DNA of 64,000 nt from Subdoligranulum sp. (GCA_004555405.1 SFIE01000003.1:1-64000); one strand, 5' to 3'; positions 7,833 through 16,979 are shown, counted from the stretch's first letter. Notes: a model not told the origin generated them from the sequence alone. Translations and numbers: made by a program.

Positions 7833-9680
7833 TCAGTAGGCCAGAGCCTTGCCGTCACGGCGGGGGTCAGCGCCGCCGCGCAGGGTGCCGTCCTGAGCAA
7901 TGGAGATGCCCTGAACGCCGCCAAAGAACAGCTGCCATTCGCCCTTATCGGTCACTTCGTGGCCGCGCTCCTGCAGTTCTGCTGCAACCTCGGCAGTAAT
8001 GGGGTTCACACCGCCGGACTCGTAGCAGATGTTTTCGGAAGCGTTGTCATAGATACGGGCGCAGTCGATGGCATCCTGAATGTCCATATCATAGTCGATC
8101 ATGCGCTCGATCACCTGTGCGATGGTGGGGAAGATACGGGTTGCTCCGGGGCTGCCGATGGTCATGTAGGGAGAGCCGTCGGGGTACAGAACGATGGAGG
8201 GGCTCATGCTGGACAGGGGGCGCTTGCCGCCTTCTGCGCAGTTCACGCTCTCGGGATCAGCCGAGAAGTCGTCCATTTCGTCGTTCATAATAAAGCCGTA
8301 GCCGGGCACGCCCACCTTAGAGCCAAAGCCATAGTTGATGGTCTTGGTGCAGGCAACCATGTTGCCCCACTGGTCAACCACAGAGAAGCTGGTGGTGGCG
8401 TAATGCTCGAGTTCTTCGGGCTCAACAGCCACATAGCTGCCGCTCTTTTCGGTGATCTCGCTGTAGCGCTCGGCAGCGTATTCCTTGCTGGTCAGCTGAG
8501 CCAGAGGCACTTCGGCAAAATCGGTATCGGCCATGTACTGAGCACGGTCAGCAAAGGCGATCTTGAATGCTTCGGAGAAGCGGTGTACATACTCGGCGCT
8601 GTTCACACCGATGGTGTCCATATCGTCGTAGTTTTCCAGAATGTTCAGGATCTCTACCAGATGGGTGCCGCCGGAGGATGCCGGGGGCAGAGAGTAGATG
8701 GTGTAGTCCTTATAGTGGCCCACCACAGGCTCGCGAACCTTGACTTCGTAGTTGGCCAGATCTTCCATGGTCATGTTGCCGCCCCAGTCTGCAACGGCAT
8801 CCACCATAGCCTGTGCCATGTCGCCGGTGTAGAAGGCGTCCTTGCCGCCGTCAGCGATCAGCTGCAGGGTCTTGGCCAGATCGGGGTTGGTGATCACATC
8901 GCCCACTTCATAGGGCAGGCCAGCCTCGTTCAGGTAAATGTTGCTCAGGGTCTCGTTGGCAGCCAGGCCGCTGTATTCGCTTTCCAGCTCTTCCTTGAAG
9001 GTAACGCCCACCACAAAGCCGTTGTTGGCAGTGTCGATAGCGGGCTGGAAGATCTGCTGGCGGGTAACAGCATCCGAGCCGTAGTGCTCCAGCAGATACT
9101 CAAAGCCGGCCACTTCGCCGGGCACAGCCACCGACAAACCGCCGATGGAGCTCATGGTGCCCAGGTTGTTGGTGCCATCCAGGCTGAACTGCTTCATTTC
9201 GCCGTTCTCGTCCAGCCACATCTGGGCGTTGGCAGCAGCAGGAGCAGTTTCACGGAAGTCGATCACGCTTACCTTGTCTTCGTCGGCGCTGTAGATGGTC
9301 ATGAAGCCGCCGCCGCCCAGGCCCGAGAAGTAGGGCTCGGCCACACCCAGGGTGTAGGCCACAGCTGCAGCTGCATCAAAGGCGTTGCCGCCCTCTTTCA
9401 GAATGTCCAGGCCGGCCTTGCTGGCGTACCAGTTGCAGGAAGCCACTGCGCCGGTTTTGCCGGTGGCATCGCGCTCATCGCGCTTTTTCTCGAAGTTTTC
9501 ATCATAGGGCAGCCAGACTTCGTCCTCAGAAGCCTCGGCGCCGGAGGCTGCTTCGCTGGGAGCGGCGCTGCTGGCCACTGCGCTGGAAGCGGCAGTGCTG
9601 CTGCAGGCAGTCAGAGCGGCAGCCAAGCCGAGTGCGATCGCGCTCTTGGCGATCGAACGGTTAGAGCTTGTCTTTCTCAT
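7833..9680 (-). CDS. Gamma-glutamyltransferase lipoprotein 1 (CapD/PgsD-like candidate)
   Basis: The 615-residue Ntn-hydrolase of the GGT family has a lipobox LTAC at Cys26 and a Ser/Ala linker. The autocatalytic site TTSFSVVD starts at about Thr429, the predicted nucleophile and first residue of the small subunit. The oxyanion block RPLSSMSP (about 488-495) and the C-terminal GGADPRRDGKALAY are present. GGTs cleave or transfer gamma-glutamyl groups; CapD, a relative, cuts poly-gamma-glutamate and links it to the wall. It would sit on the outer face of the membrane. The ATG at 9680 is chosen for GGAGG just upstream; a longer frame to 9785 has no good site. It has its own promoter and regulatory box and a terminator. 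Confidence 0.88.
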   Translation of the reverse strand: MRKTSSNRSIAKSAIALGLAAALTACSSTAASSAVASSAAPSEAASGAEASEDEVWLPYDENFEKKRDERDATGKTGAVASCNWYASKAGLDILKEGGNAFDAAAAVAYTLGVAEPYFSGLGGGGFMTIYSADEDKVSVIDFRETAPAAANAQMWLDENGEMKQFSLDGTNNLGTMSSIGGLSVAVPGEVAGFEYLLEHYGSDAVTRQQIFQPAIDTANNGFVVGVTFKEELESEYSGLAANETLSNIYLNEAGLPYEVGDVITNPDLAKTLQLIADGGKDAFYTGDMAQAMVDAVADWGGNMTMEDLANYEVKVREPVVGHYKDYTIYSLPPASSGGTHLVEILNILENYDDMDTIGVNSAEYVHRFSEAFKIAFADRAQYMADTDFAEVPLAQLTSKEYAAERYSEITEKSGSYVAVEPEELEHYATTSFSVVDQWGNMVACTKTINYGFGSKVGVPGYGFIMNDEMDDFSADPESVNCAEGGKRPLSSMSPSIVLYPDGSPYMTIGSPGATRIFPTIAQVIERMIDYDMDIQDAIDCARIYDNASENICYESGGVNPITAEVAAELQERGHEVTDKGEWQLFFGGVQGISIAQDGTLRGGADPRRDGKALAY

Positions 9681-9810
9681 TTTTTCCTCCTTAATTTTGT
9701 CGGTGCGGCAAATGCGCGCCGCACCGCTTTCAGGATCTCCTTCTTCAGAACCTTTTGTACATTGCAAAACGGCAGGAGCAATCATTCTCCCACCTTTGCG
9801 GTATGTGTAA

Positions 9811-9860
9811 ATTATATGAAAATTCTCTGAAATTTTCTATTTGTTCTCATATTTTTCTCA
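9811..9860 (-). promoter_or_regulatory. Promoter of GGT1 with TGAGA-type regulatory box
   Basis: On the minus strand TGAGAAAAATATGAGAA (9844-9860), two TGAGA units 11 bp apart, lies 27 bp before a TATAAT (9811-9816). There is no good -35, which suggests activation. The same box lies at nearly the same distance from the -10 of the second GGT gene. Within 9841-9878 the box is also half of a longer inverted repeat (TTCTCATATTT/AAATATGAGAA). Confidence 0.65.
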
Positions 9861-9861
9861 G

Positions 9862-10125
9862 AATAAATATGAGAAATATAAAGTTTGGCCCCTTTTGATC
9901 ATTTCAAAACTTAATTAAATAAAGCCTTTCTTTGTGCATAACAGCCAAATATTAAAAGAATAGTGCAGCATATTGCACTGTTAAAACATTTTTAATGCAA
10001 AAATTTCATTAAATTATTCTAAAATTTCATCAGTCAAAAAATCAAATCTCTTTGTACAAAATGTACATAAGTCCCCTGTTATTTTGGTAAATGTGCCCTT
10101 TCCACCGGTTTTTGCTGCAAACAAA
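9862..10125. other. AT-rich intergenic DNA between the two GGT genes
   Basis: This stretch of about 260 bases contains no plausible gene. It holds a palindromic GTGCAGCATATTGCAC near 9963-9978 and a TTGTACAAAATGTACA motif near 10051-10066. I can assign neither to a known regulator. Confidence 0.5.
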
Positions 10126-10153
10126 GGGCGCAGTGCCGCCCGGCACTGCGCCC
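10126..10153 (-). terminator. Terminator after the second gamma-glutamyltransferase gene
   Basis: The arms GGGCGCAGTGCC and GGCACTGCGCCC are perfect 12-bp complements with a 4-base loop. The minus strand continues TTTGTTTG. The next gene downstream therefore needs its own promoter. Confidence 0.85.
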
Positions 10154-10190
10154 TGTATTTCCGCTTTTTGTTTGGCTGCCTTACAAAAGA

Positions 10191-11999
10191 TCAGTAAGCC
10201 AGTGCCTTGCCGTCACGACGGGGATCAGCGCCGCCGTCCAGCGTGCCGTCCTCTGCATAGCGCACAGCGTTCACCGAGCCGAAGGCGCGGTTAAAGTCAT
10301 CGCTGGCGTTCATGGTCCAGCCCTTAGCCTCCATCTCAGAGATGGTTTCCTCCGAGAAGCGGCCCTCGTAGTCCAGCGTGGTGTCACGGAAGCCCTTGAT
10401 ACGGGGTGCATCGATGGCTTCCTGCATGGTCATGCCATGGTCGATCAGGTTGGAGCAGAGCTGAGAAACGGTGGCAATGATGGTGGTGCCGCCGGGAGAG
10501 CCCAGAGCTGCCACGGGCTTGCCGTCCTTTTCGATCACGGTGGGGCTCATGCTGGACAGAGGAGTCTTGCCGCCTGCGATGGAGTTGGGGTGGCCTGCGC
10601 CCACATTGAAGTCGCCCATTTCGTTGTTCATCACAAAGCCGTAGCCATCCACAGCCACAGAAGCGCCGAAGTAGCCGTTTACCGTGCAGGTAACTGCCAC
10701 CATGTTGCCGTCCTTATCCGCCACAGAGTAGTGGGTGGTGTCCTGATGCTCAAACATCCAGGGATCGTCGGGCAGAACATTGGTCATAGCGGTGTCCATG
10801 TCGATCTTGTCGGCCAGCTTCTTGGCGTAATCCTTGTTCAGCAGGCCCTCGATAGGCACATCCACAAACTTGGTGTCGCCCATGTACTCGCCGCGGTCGG
10901 CATAAGCCATGGCAAAGGCAGAGCCGATCAGGTGCTGTGCCTCGGCAGAATCCTGCTCCATGCTGGGCAGATCAAAGTTTTCGAGAATGTTCAGGATCTC
11001 CAGCACGATGGTGCCGCCCGAGGAGGGAGAGGGAGAAGAATAGATGTCATAGCCGCGGTAGGTGCCGTGTACGGGCTCCATGACCTCAACTTCGTAGTTG
11101 GCCAGATCTTCCTTGGTCATCAGTCCGCCGTACTTCTGGGTGGCTGCCACCATGGCATCGGCGATCTCGCCCTTGTAGAAGACTTCTGCGCCCTGATCGG
11201 CGATCAGCTTCAGAGTTTTGGCGTAATCGGGGTTTTTGAAGGTGTCGCCGATATTGTAGGGCATCAGCATACCGTCAACATCCTTCAGGAACAGCTTGCC
11301 GCTCTCGGAGTAGAGCATCAGCTTGTCGTAGCTGTTGTTCATATCGTTGGCCAGCGTGGGGGTAACGGTAAAGCCCTTTTCGGCCAGCTCAATGATGGGA
11401 GCCATGATCTGCTCACGGGTCATGGTGCCGTAGTTGTCCAGTGCATACAGCAGGCCTGCCACATAGCCGGGCACGCCCACGGCCTTGCCGCCGTTCATGT
11501 TCTGGCCGCCGATCACATTGCCCTCGGAGTCCACCTGCCACATATCGGGGGTGGCAGCAGCGGGGGCGCACTCACGGAAGTTGACAAACTCCACCTCGCC
11601 GGTTTCGGCCGAGCGCAGAGTCATAAAGCCGCCGCCGCCCAAACCGGTGGCGTTGGGCTCCACAAGGCCCAGCGTAAAGCCAACGGCCACAGCAGCATCC
11701 ACAGCGTTGCCGCCCTGCTCAATGATGGTGCGGCCGATCTTGGAGGCTTCGTACTTGCCCGAGGAAACCACGCCGTTTTCGCCCGCAGCGTCACGGCCGG
11801 TGGTGGTGAGGGTGCCATCCTCGTTCCACAGCACAAAATCATCCAACGAGGTGTAGCCGGCCTCGGCAGAATCGCCGGTTTCGGCCGGGGCGGAGGCTGC
11901 AGACTGCGAAGAAGCAGCGCCCTGAGCGCCGCAGCCCGTCAGCATGGCTGCTGCCAAACCCAGCGCAGCCACGCGCTTGGTGACTTGCATTTTTTTCAT
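10191..11999 (-). CDS. Gamma-glutamyltransferase lipoprotein 2 (CapD/PgsD-like candidate)
   Basis: The 602-residue paralogue of the downstream GGT has a lipobox LTGC at Cys23 and a linker. The family block GLVEPNATGLGGGGFMTLRS is followed by the self-cleavage site TTHYSVAD (nucleophile about Thr421), TPLSSMSP and the same GGADPRRDGKALAY end. Substrate-loop differences from GGT1 (NNEMGDFN against NDEMDDFS) suggest different acceptors or chain positions. It lies directly downstream of the kinase/regulator genes of the pgs operon but has its own promoter, after a hairpin that probably ends that operon. AAAGGAGGAAATACA precedes the ATG at 11999; the longer frame to 12044 is rejected. Confidence 0.88.
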   Translation of the reverse strand: MKKMQVTKRVAALGLAAAMLTGCGAQGAASSQSAASAPAETGDSAEAGYTSLDDFVLWNEDGTLTTTGRDAAGENGVVSSGKYEASKIGRTIIEQGGNAVDAAVAVGFTLGLVEPNATGLGGGGFMTLRSAETGEVEFVNFRECAPAAATPDMWQVDSEGNVIGGQNMNGGKAVGVPGYVAGLLYALDNYGTMTREQIMAPIIELAEKGFTVTPTLANDMNNSYDKLMLYSESGKLFLKDVDGMLMPYNIGDTFKNPDYAKTLKLIADQGAEVFYKGEIADAMVAATQKYGGLMTKEDLANYEVEVMEPVHGTYRGYDIYSSPSPSSGGTIVLEILNILENFDLPSMEQDSAEAQHLIGSAFAMAYADRGEYMGDTKFVDVPIEGLLNKDYAKKLADKIDMDTAMTNVLPDDPWMFEHQDTTHYSVADKDGNMVAVTCTVNGYFGASVAVDGYGFVMNNEMGDFNVGAGHPNSIAGGKTPLSSMSPTVIEKDGKPVAALGSPGGTTIIATVSQLCSNLIDHGMTMQEAIDAPRIKGFRDTTLDYEGRFSEETISEMEAKGWTMNASDDFNRAFGSVNAVRYAEDGTLDGGADPRRDGKALAY

Positions 12000-12118
12000 T
12001 GTATTTCCTCCTTTGTTTTGGGGGTCTTTACCCGTGCGCCGCACGGGAATGCCGAACTTTCATAACCCGGAGAAAAGCGGAACTCCATTTGTGAAAATTC
12101 TGTGTACATTACTCTCAA

Positions 12119-12169
12119 ATTATAATAACTGTTTATTGCCTGTGTAAAGTTTTTCTCATATTTCTCTCA
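12119..12169 (-). promoter_or_regulatory. Promoter of GGT2 with TGAGA-type regulatory box
   Basis: On the minus strand TGAGAGAAATATGAGAA (12153-12169) lies just before TTTACA (12143-12148). An 18-bp spacer leads to TATAAT (12119-12124). The box matches the one before GGT1 at 16 of 17 positions, and the gap to the -10 is 28 bp against 27 bp there. Direct TGAGA repeats one helical turn apart suit a dimeric response regulator. Confidence 0.7.
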
Positions 12170-12187
12170 AAAAATGCCTAAAAATAT

Positions 12188-12221
12188 AAAGTCCCCGGCC
12201 GGTTTTCCGGCCAAGGGCTTT
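12188..12221 (-). terminator. Hairpin ending the pgs-kinase-regulator operon
   Basis: AAAGTCCCCGGCCGG (12188-12202) pairs with CCGGCCAAGGGCTTT, with a TTTT loop and one mismatch region. On the minus strand it is followed by ATATTTTTAGG. It is a moderate terminator 65 bp after the response regulator stop. Confidence 0.6.
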
Positions 12222-12285
12222 ACATTATAAAGCGTTTGCATTGTAATATTGCACAAGGAATTATTTATCCTCTTGGCTAATATGC

Positions 12286-12906
12286 TTAATTTCCCGGTGT
12301 GCGGCGAAACAGCTGGCGCGGGCGGCCCACCTTGCCGTAAATGCTCACCATCTCCACCTTTTTATTCTGGATCAGATACTGCAAATAGCGATACACCGTT
12401 TGGTAAGCAAGGCCGCTGCTTTTGGCCACCTCGTTCACCGTCATGTAATCTTCGCCCTCCTTCAGCGAATCCAGCACCAGCTGCAGCGTGGCTTCGCTCA
12501 GGCCCTTGCTCAGCGGCTGGGCAGGCTGCTCGCGTTCCAGCAGGCGCAGGTGCAGCTTGATGCGGCTGATGATATCCGGGGCCTTGATGGGCTTCAGGGC
12601 AAAATCGCTGGCACCGGCCTGCAAAAACTGATCGGCCACCTCCTGGCTTTCATCGATGGTAAACACAATGATGGGCACCGTGCGGGAAAGCTTGCGCAGC
12701 AGGCGCACACCCTCCACCCCGTTGATGCCCGGCATATGATAATCGATCAGCACAATGTCCGGGCGGTGCAGCCGAAACTGCTCGATGCCCTTTTCCACTG
12801 TGGGTGCGCAGCAGGCTTCCCAGCCCTGAAAGCGAAACAATTCGCCCAAGGCAAAGCGGATATTTTCCTCATCGTCAATGGAAAGAATCGTTATTTTGCG
12901 TTCCAT
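12286..12906 (-). CDS. Response regulator, CitB/DcuR-type winged helix output
   Basis: Residues 1-120 form a receiver domain with acidic pocket DD at 11-12, the phosphoacceptor Asp55 (IVLIDYHMPG), and Lys in LKPIKAPD. The C-terminal half has an HTH-like MTVNEVAKSSGLAYQTVYRY and the YGKVGRPRQL motif typical of the citrate/malate/C4-dicarboxylate (CitB, DcuR, DctR) regulators. It overlaps the 3' end of the kinase gene by 32 bp, so the two are coupled. It is the obvious candidate to bind the TGAGA boxes before both GGT genes, the nearer of which begins about 290 bp downstream. Confidence 0.88.
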   Translation of the reverse strand: MERKITILSIDDEENIRFALGELFRFQGWEACCAPTVEKGIEQFRLHRPDIVLIDYHMPGINGVEGVRLLRKLSRTVPIIVFTIDESQEVADQFLQAGASDFALKPIKAPDIISRIKLHLRLLEREQPAQPLSKGLSEATLQLVLDSLKEGEDYMTVNEVAKSSGLAYQTVYRYLQYLIQNKKVEMVSIYGKVGRPRQLFRRTPGN

Positions 12907-14320
12907 AGTCCAGTACCTCCGGTAAAAATATCAAAAAGCGCGTTCCCTTGCCCGGGCAGCTTTCGGAAACCACCGAGCCGTCCATGGCTTCTACGGTCTT
13001 TTTCACAAACGCAAGGCCCAGCCCGCTGGAGCCCTTGCCCGAAATGCCCTGTTCCCACATGGCGGCCTGCTCCTGCTCGGTCATGCCGCGGCCATTGTCC
13101 GTCACCGAAAAAGTAACATAGGGCACGCCCTCCACCAATCTGGCCCGCACCCGCAGCCAGATCTCCAGCGGGCGGCTGCTCACGGCGGCCTGTGCGGCAT
13201 TGCGGATCAGGTTGACCAGCACCCGCGTGAACAGAATGCTGTTCACACTCACGCAGGTTTCCGGCACTTCGTTGTCAATGTGTACGCAGGCGGCGTAGCT
13301 TTCCACCGACACCTGCGCCAGCGCCATATCCAGAAGGCGCGCGGTTTCGGTGCGGCTGCAGCGGTTTTCGTACAGAATTTCCGAGATCATGCCGCTCATG
13401 CGGTCCATCTGGTTTTCAATGCGGCTCAGGTACTCCAGCTCTTTTTCGTTGCCGTTTCTTTCGCTTTGCATTTTCAAAACGCCCACCAGCGTTTGGGTGC
13501 TGGTAAGGGGCGATTTCAGATCATGCACCAGATATTTTATTTCCTGATAGGTGCGGTTTTTCATTTCCAGCAGCATAGCGCGGCCCTGGGCGGCCTGTGT
13601 TTTTTCGCGCTCCTTTGCCAGGCGCTGAAAGTTGTTTTCGTCCCGCAGCTGCAGCAGAATGATAACCGCAAACAGCGCCACCACCAGAATGCCCACCGCG
13701 CCCACGGCGTTCAAAAGCGGGTTGGCCTCCAGCACTTCGGCGATCAGCTTGATATCCATGCTGGTTTCGCCGCGGCCCACCGGCAGCGAGCTCATCAGCG
13801 GCATGATATCCAAAAACTGAAACGCCACTGTAAAAATCAGCAGCATCAGTGTTTTTTTGGTGCGGGAGATATACTGATAGTCCATGCGGCGAAACAGCGC
13901 CACGCACAAACTGAGCAAAAGCGCGGGCAGACCAAAGTCATACCGGATGCCGCTTACGATGTAGATTGCTTCGTATACCAGCGGCAGGATCAGCAGAATC
14001 ATGCAGGCATTGGGCACCCAGCATTTGCGCCCGCGCCAGTAGATCTGCACGGATTCCGCAATAAAATATGCGCCAATGTAGTGCGGGGCGGCGCGCAGGG
14101 CGTTGAGCATCACAAGGCGCAGCGCCGCGATCATCAGGTCGGTCTTTTCCTGATATTCCAGCGCCAGATACATATATTCCTGCACCCGGAAGCTTTGCAC
14201 GGTAAACAGGATCGGCATCAGAAAGCTCAGCCCGATCAACGCCGCGCCGATGTGCATTTCTTTCTGGTCGGTTTTCTGGATCTCAAAATCCGAAATGTGA
14301 ATTTCAGGCAGTTTCAACAA
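12875..14320 (-). CDS. Sensor histidine kinase of the pgs locus
   Basis: The 481-residue protein has about six to seven membrane helices in residues 25-225, with no large extracellular domain. A dimerisation/H-box with His266 (YLVHDLKSPLTSTQ) follows, then the N-box LVNLIRNAAQAA, G1 DNGRGMT and G2 GSSGLGLAFVKK. Sensing through the membrane part is likely. The start is TTG at 14320, overlapping the pgsW stop (ACTTGTTGA), with AAAGGAGAAAC upstream; TTG at 14317 is an alternative. Being encoded inside the pgs operon, it should monitor polymer, its breakdown products or envelope state. The signal is unknown. Confidence 0.88.
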   Translation of the reverse strand: MLKLPEIHISDFEIQKTDQKEMHIGAALIGLSFLMPILFTVQSFRVQEYMYLALEYQEKTDLMIAALRLVMLNALRAAPHYIGAYFIAESVQIYWRGRKCWVPNACMILLILPLVYEAIYIVSGIRYDFGLPALLLSLCVALFRRMDYQYISRTKKTLMLLIFTVAFQFLDIMPLMSSLPVGRGETSMDIKLIAEVLEANPLLNAVGAVGILVVALFAVIILLQLRDENNFQRLAKEREKTQAAQGRAMLLEMKNRTYQEIKYLVHDLKSPLTSTQTLVGVLKMQSERNGNEKELEYLSRIENQMDRMSGMISEILYENRCSRTETARLLDMALAQVSVESYAACVHIDNEVPETCVSVNSILFTRVLVNLIRNAAQAAVSSRPLEIWLRVRARLVEGVPYVTFSVTDNGRGMTEQEQAAMWEQGISGKGSSGLGLAFVKKTVEAMDGSVVSESCPGKGTRFLIFLPEVLDYGTQNNDSFH

Positions 14321-15393
14321 GTTTCTCCTTTTTGGTCACGTGGCTTTTTGCAGGCAAACAGCAAAAGCACCGCCGCCCCCAGCACACCGGCCGCCGCCAG
14401 CGCCCGGGGGTATTCCGTGCAGAAATACACGGCGCTTTGCCCCGGGGGCAAAATGATCTCGGGGTCAAACGGAAGGCTGTATTGCGCCGCCAGCTGTTTG
14501 ATGTTTAAAATATGCAGCACCGGCAGGCCGCGGGCATTGTAATATTGCAGAAGGCCATCGTCCGGGCGCACCGCCGTTACGGTGTAGGGGGCCAGCACGC
14601 CGGGCTTCATGGTGTCTTCCTGCATGCCAATGGTGGTAATGTTGCCTCCCACGCCCACAAAGCAGCTGATGGGCCCCTGTGCGGCATACAGCGCCTCGCG
14701 GGCTTTCAGATTGGCCGCAAAGTCTTTTTCCCGCATGATCTCGGCCACGCCGTAGCTTGCAATGCGCGCCAGTGCGGCCTCACGGTCCTCTTCAAACATT
14801 TCTCCGCCGCAGTCGTAATCGCCGCCGGGGGTGATGAGCGCCGGGGGCGTTTGCAGCTTGCCCTCCAGATACAGGCGGCACACCATGTCCGGAAAAGTAA
14901 ATTCCGGCTGGTTGGCGCCAAAGGTGCTTGCCCCCAGCGAAGCGATATAGATCACTTTTACCTGCATGGCCTCGCAGGCGGCCAGCAGGGCCAGATTCAT
15001 GGTGGGGAACGAGCCGGAAAAGCCTGCGCCGATGGTATCCCCCGTTTCCACCCCGGCCTCGGTGAGCATTTGCACCAGCAGCGCCGCCATATCGGCATTG
15101 GCCGTGGTGCGCTTGGCTTCCTCGGAGCCAAGGCTTGTGGTGATGGGGGTATACTCATCGCCGATCATGCCGGTCTGATGGGTGTCATACGGGGTGATGG
15201 CCAGCCCGGCTTCCAGCTTATAGCGCTTCACATCGTCCATCCAGCCCTGCAGCGTTTGCGCGGCCTGCAGCTTTACGGCATAGTCCTCGGCCGGTCGTTT
15301 TTGGCCCCGGGCCAGCGTGAGCAGCAGGCAGGCTGCCAGCCACGCCACAGCCAGCACCAGCGCCCCTGTGCGGCGCTTTTGCAAAGCATTCAT
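14314..15393 (-). CDS. pgsW: PgsW-type poly-gamma-glutamate system protein
   Basis: The 359-residue protein has an N-terminal membrane helix (about 9-25), a large extracytoplasmic alpha/beta domain and a C-terminal helix (about 327-347) before a short basic tail. Blocks such as IGDEYTPITTSLGSEEAKRT and GAGFSGSFPTMNLALLAACEA fit the family annotated as poly-gamma-glutamate system protein (PgsW), found beside pgsB and pgsC in systems lacking pgsA. The ATG at 15393 is chosen because AAAGGGGG precedes it; the frame could open at GTG 15414. It lies 17 bp after pgsC and overlaps the kinase gene. Its biochemical role is undefined. Confidence 0.78.
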   Translation of the reverse strand: MNALQKRRTGALVLAVAWLAACLLLTLARGQKRPAEDYAVKLQAAQTLQGWMDDVKRYKLEAGLAITPYDTHQTGMIGDEYTPITTSLGSEEAKRTTANADMAALLVQMLTEAGVETGDTIGAGFSGSFPTMNLALLAACEAMQVKVIYIASLGASTFGANQPEFTFPDMVCRLYLEGKLQTPPALITPGGDYDCGGEMFEEDREAALARIASYGVAEIMREKDFAANLKAREALYAAQGPISCFVGVGGNITTIGMQEDTMKPGVLAPYTVTAVRPDDGLLQYYNARGLPVLHILNIKQLAAQYSLPFDPEIILPPGQSAVYFCTEYPRALAAAGVLGAAVLLLFACKKPRDQKGETC

Positions 15394-15410
15394 ATGCAAA
15401 AAGCCCCCTT

Positions 15411-15836
15411 TCACACACCGGGCAGCTTTTGGCCGATGGCCAGCAGCACCAGCGCTGTCAGCAGGGTGGCGGCGGCAATGGCCAAAAGGGCATCGCGAAA
15501 GCCCTGACGATCGATCTCACGCGCCAGAATGCCGGGCATCAGCACACCGATCACACTGAAGGGCAAAAGCCTGCAGGCGCTCAGTGCCCAGCTTAACAAA
15601 AAGGTGAGCAGGATCAGAAAGGCAAATCGGCGGCGGCCGTATAAGATCAGCCAGCGGGAGGCAAGGCGGCACAAAAGCACCGCTGCAGCGGCCACCGCCA
15701 GCGTAACGGCAATGCGCCCCGGGCTGTGCAGCGCCAGCACCAGATATCCCGGCACGATCAAGCCCGCCGAAAGGCCGGTGAGCTCGGTAAAGATCATGCT
15801 GACTATCACGCCCAAAAGAATGATCTGGTTATACAT
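15411..15836 (-). CDS. pgsC: PgsC/CapC-type membrane subunit of poly-gamma-glutamate synthase
   Basis: The 141-residue, almost wholly hydrophobic protein has about five membrane helices and the family opening (MYNQIILLGVIVSMIFTELT, then GLSAGLIVPGYL). Its length matches PgsC/CapC (about 150). PgsC partners PgsB in ATP-driven polymerisation or export of poly-gamma-glutamate. The ATG at 15836 has GAGGAGGG upstream and overlaps the pgsB stop by eight bases, showing translational coupling. Confidence 0.88.
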   Translation of the reverse strand: MYNQIILLGVIVSMIFTELTGLSAGLIVPGYLVLALHSPGRIAVTLAVAAAAVLLCRLASRWLILYGRRRFAFLILLTFLLSWALSACRLLPFSVIGVLMPGILAREIDRQGFRDALLAIAAATLLTALVLLAIGQKLPGV

Positions 15837-16956
15837 ATTCGCTTCCCTCCTCACGCGCCCGGGCGATCAGCTCGCGCCCTGCGCCGTACAGATTCCCCAC
15901 TGCCAGCAGCACCGTGCCCCTGGGCGTTTGCCCCAGGGGCATCTGGGCGGCACGCGCAAAGCTGCGCACGCAGCACCCGGGCAGCAGGCGATGCAGCCGG
16001 GCCTTCATATAGTTTTTGTGCGAGCCCGCCAGCCAGATCTCCGCCGGGGCCAGGCGGGTACACACCGTAAGCATATCCCGGGTGCGGCTGCCGCGGTCGG
16101 CACGGTTGCACACGATCAGCACCAGACGCCCGGCCTTGGCCCCCAGCTTTGCCTGCAGCTGCTGCCACACGATATAAGTAGAATCCGGGTCGTTCACCGA
16201 AACAGCGTTCACAAATATGCCGTTTCCGGCGGTGTACAGGGCCAGCGCGTAGGGGTCACGCTTATAGTGCGCCATGCCCTGCAGGGCGGTTTGGCGCGCA
16301 ACGCCCAGCTGCTGGCACACGGCCAGTGCCAGTGCGATATTCTCGGCAAAATCAAAATCCGGCTCGCTGCCGTTTGGGCGGGCCAGCGTGAATCGGCTGT
16401 GCATTTTTTCGGCATAGGCCTGCAGGCGCGGGGCCATGGCCTCATCGGCGGTAAACAAAATGCCGTTTTGGGGCACTGTATTGCAAAGGGTATCCGCAAT
16501 TTCAGGCAAAGTATCCCCCATCACATCCGCATGGTCGTGCCGCACATTGGTGATCACGCCCACATCTGCCTGCAGAATGCGGTGCTGGGCGCAGCGCTGG
16601 TATTCCGGCTGCAGCGCCATGCATTCGATCACCAGCACCTGGGCATTTTCGGCGGCAGCACGGCGCAGTATGCCCACCTGCTCTTTGATATTGGCCTTGC
16701 CCCGGCGGCGCAGCGGTTCCTCGACACCGGCCACATTGATGGTCATGGGGTCGGTGCCGGTGGTTTTGCAGAACACACGCACCCCGCCGGCCCGCAGCCC
16801 GGCCTCGATCAGGCGGCACACGGTGGATTTTCCCCGCGTGCCGTTTACATGCACCACATGGCGCAGTGCGGCGCGGCTGCGGGCAGCGGCGCGGCTTTCC
16901 AGCCAAAGCCCGGCCGCCCAAAACATTCCGGCCAGCAAAATAACGGTTTTCAGCAT
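15829..16956 (-). CDS. pgsB: PgsB/CapB-type poly-gamma-glutamate synthase (Mur-ligase-like)
   Basis: The 375-residue protein has an N-terminal membrane helix (about 3-18) and then the ATP-binding loop VNGTRGKST (residues 37-45). KTTGTDPMTINV, ECMALQPEYQ and NVRHDHADVMGDT are the hallmark blocks of PgsB/CapB amide ligases, which form gamma-peptide bonds between glutamates using ATP. Length is close to the family norm (about 390-460, slightly short). The ATG at 16956 is preferred for CAGGGGGC upstream; the longer frame to 17034 crosses a leader hairpin. It is first in the operon pgsB-pgsC-pgsW-kinase-regulator. No pgsA homologue is in the window. Polymer identity is inferred from the family. 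Confidence 0.88.
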   Translation of the reverse strand: MLKTVILLAGMFWAAGLWLESRAAARSRAALRHVVHVNGTRGKSTVCRLIEAGLRAGGVRVFCKTTGTDPMTINVAGVEEPLRRRGKANIKEQVGILRRAAAENAQVLVIECMALQPEYQRCAQHRILQADVGVITNVRHDHADVMGDTLPEIADTLCNTVPQNGILFTADEAMAPRLQAYAEKMHSRFTLARPNGSEPDFDFAENIALALAVCQQLGVARQTALQGMAHYKRDPYALALYTAGNGIFVNAVSVNDPDSTYIVWQQLQAKLGAKAGRLVLIVCNRADRGSRTRDMLTVCTRLAPAEIWLAGSHKNYMKARLHRLLPGCCVRSFARAAQMPLGQTPRGTVLLAVGNLYGAGRELIARAREEGSEYV

Positions 16957-16979
16957 AAAAGCCCCCTGCTGTTTTTCCC

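Noticed and set aside
9960..10070. Possible small RNA or tRNA in the AT-rich gap between the GGT genes
   Set aside because: There is no cloverleaf, no promoter-terminator pair and only short palindromes.
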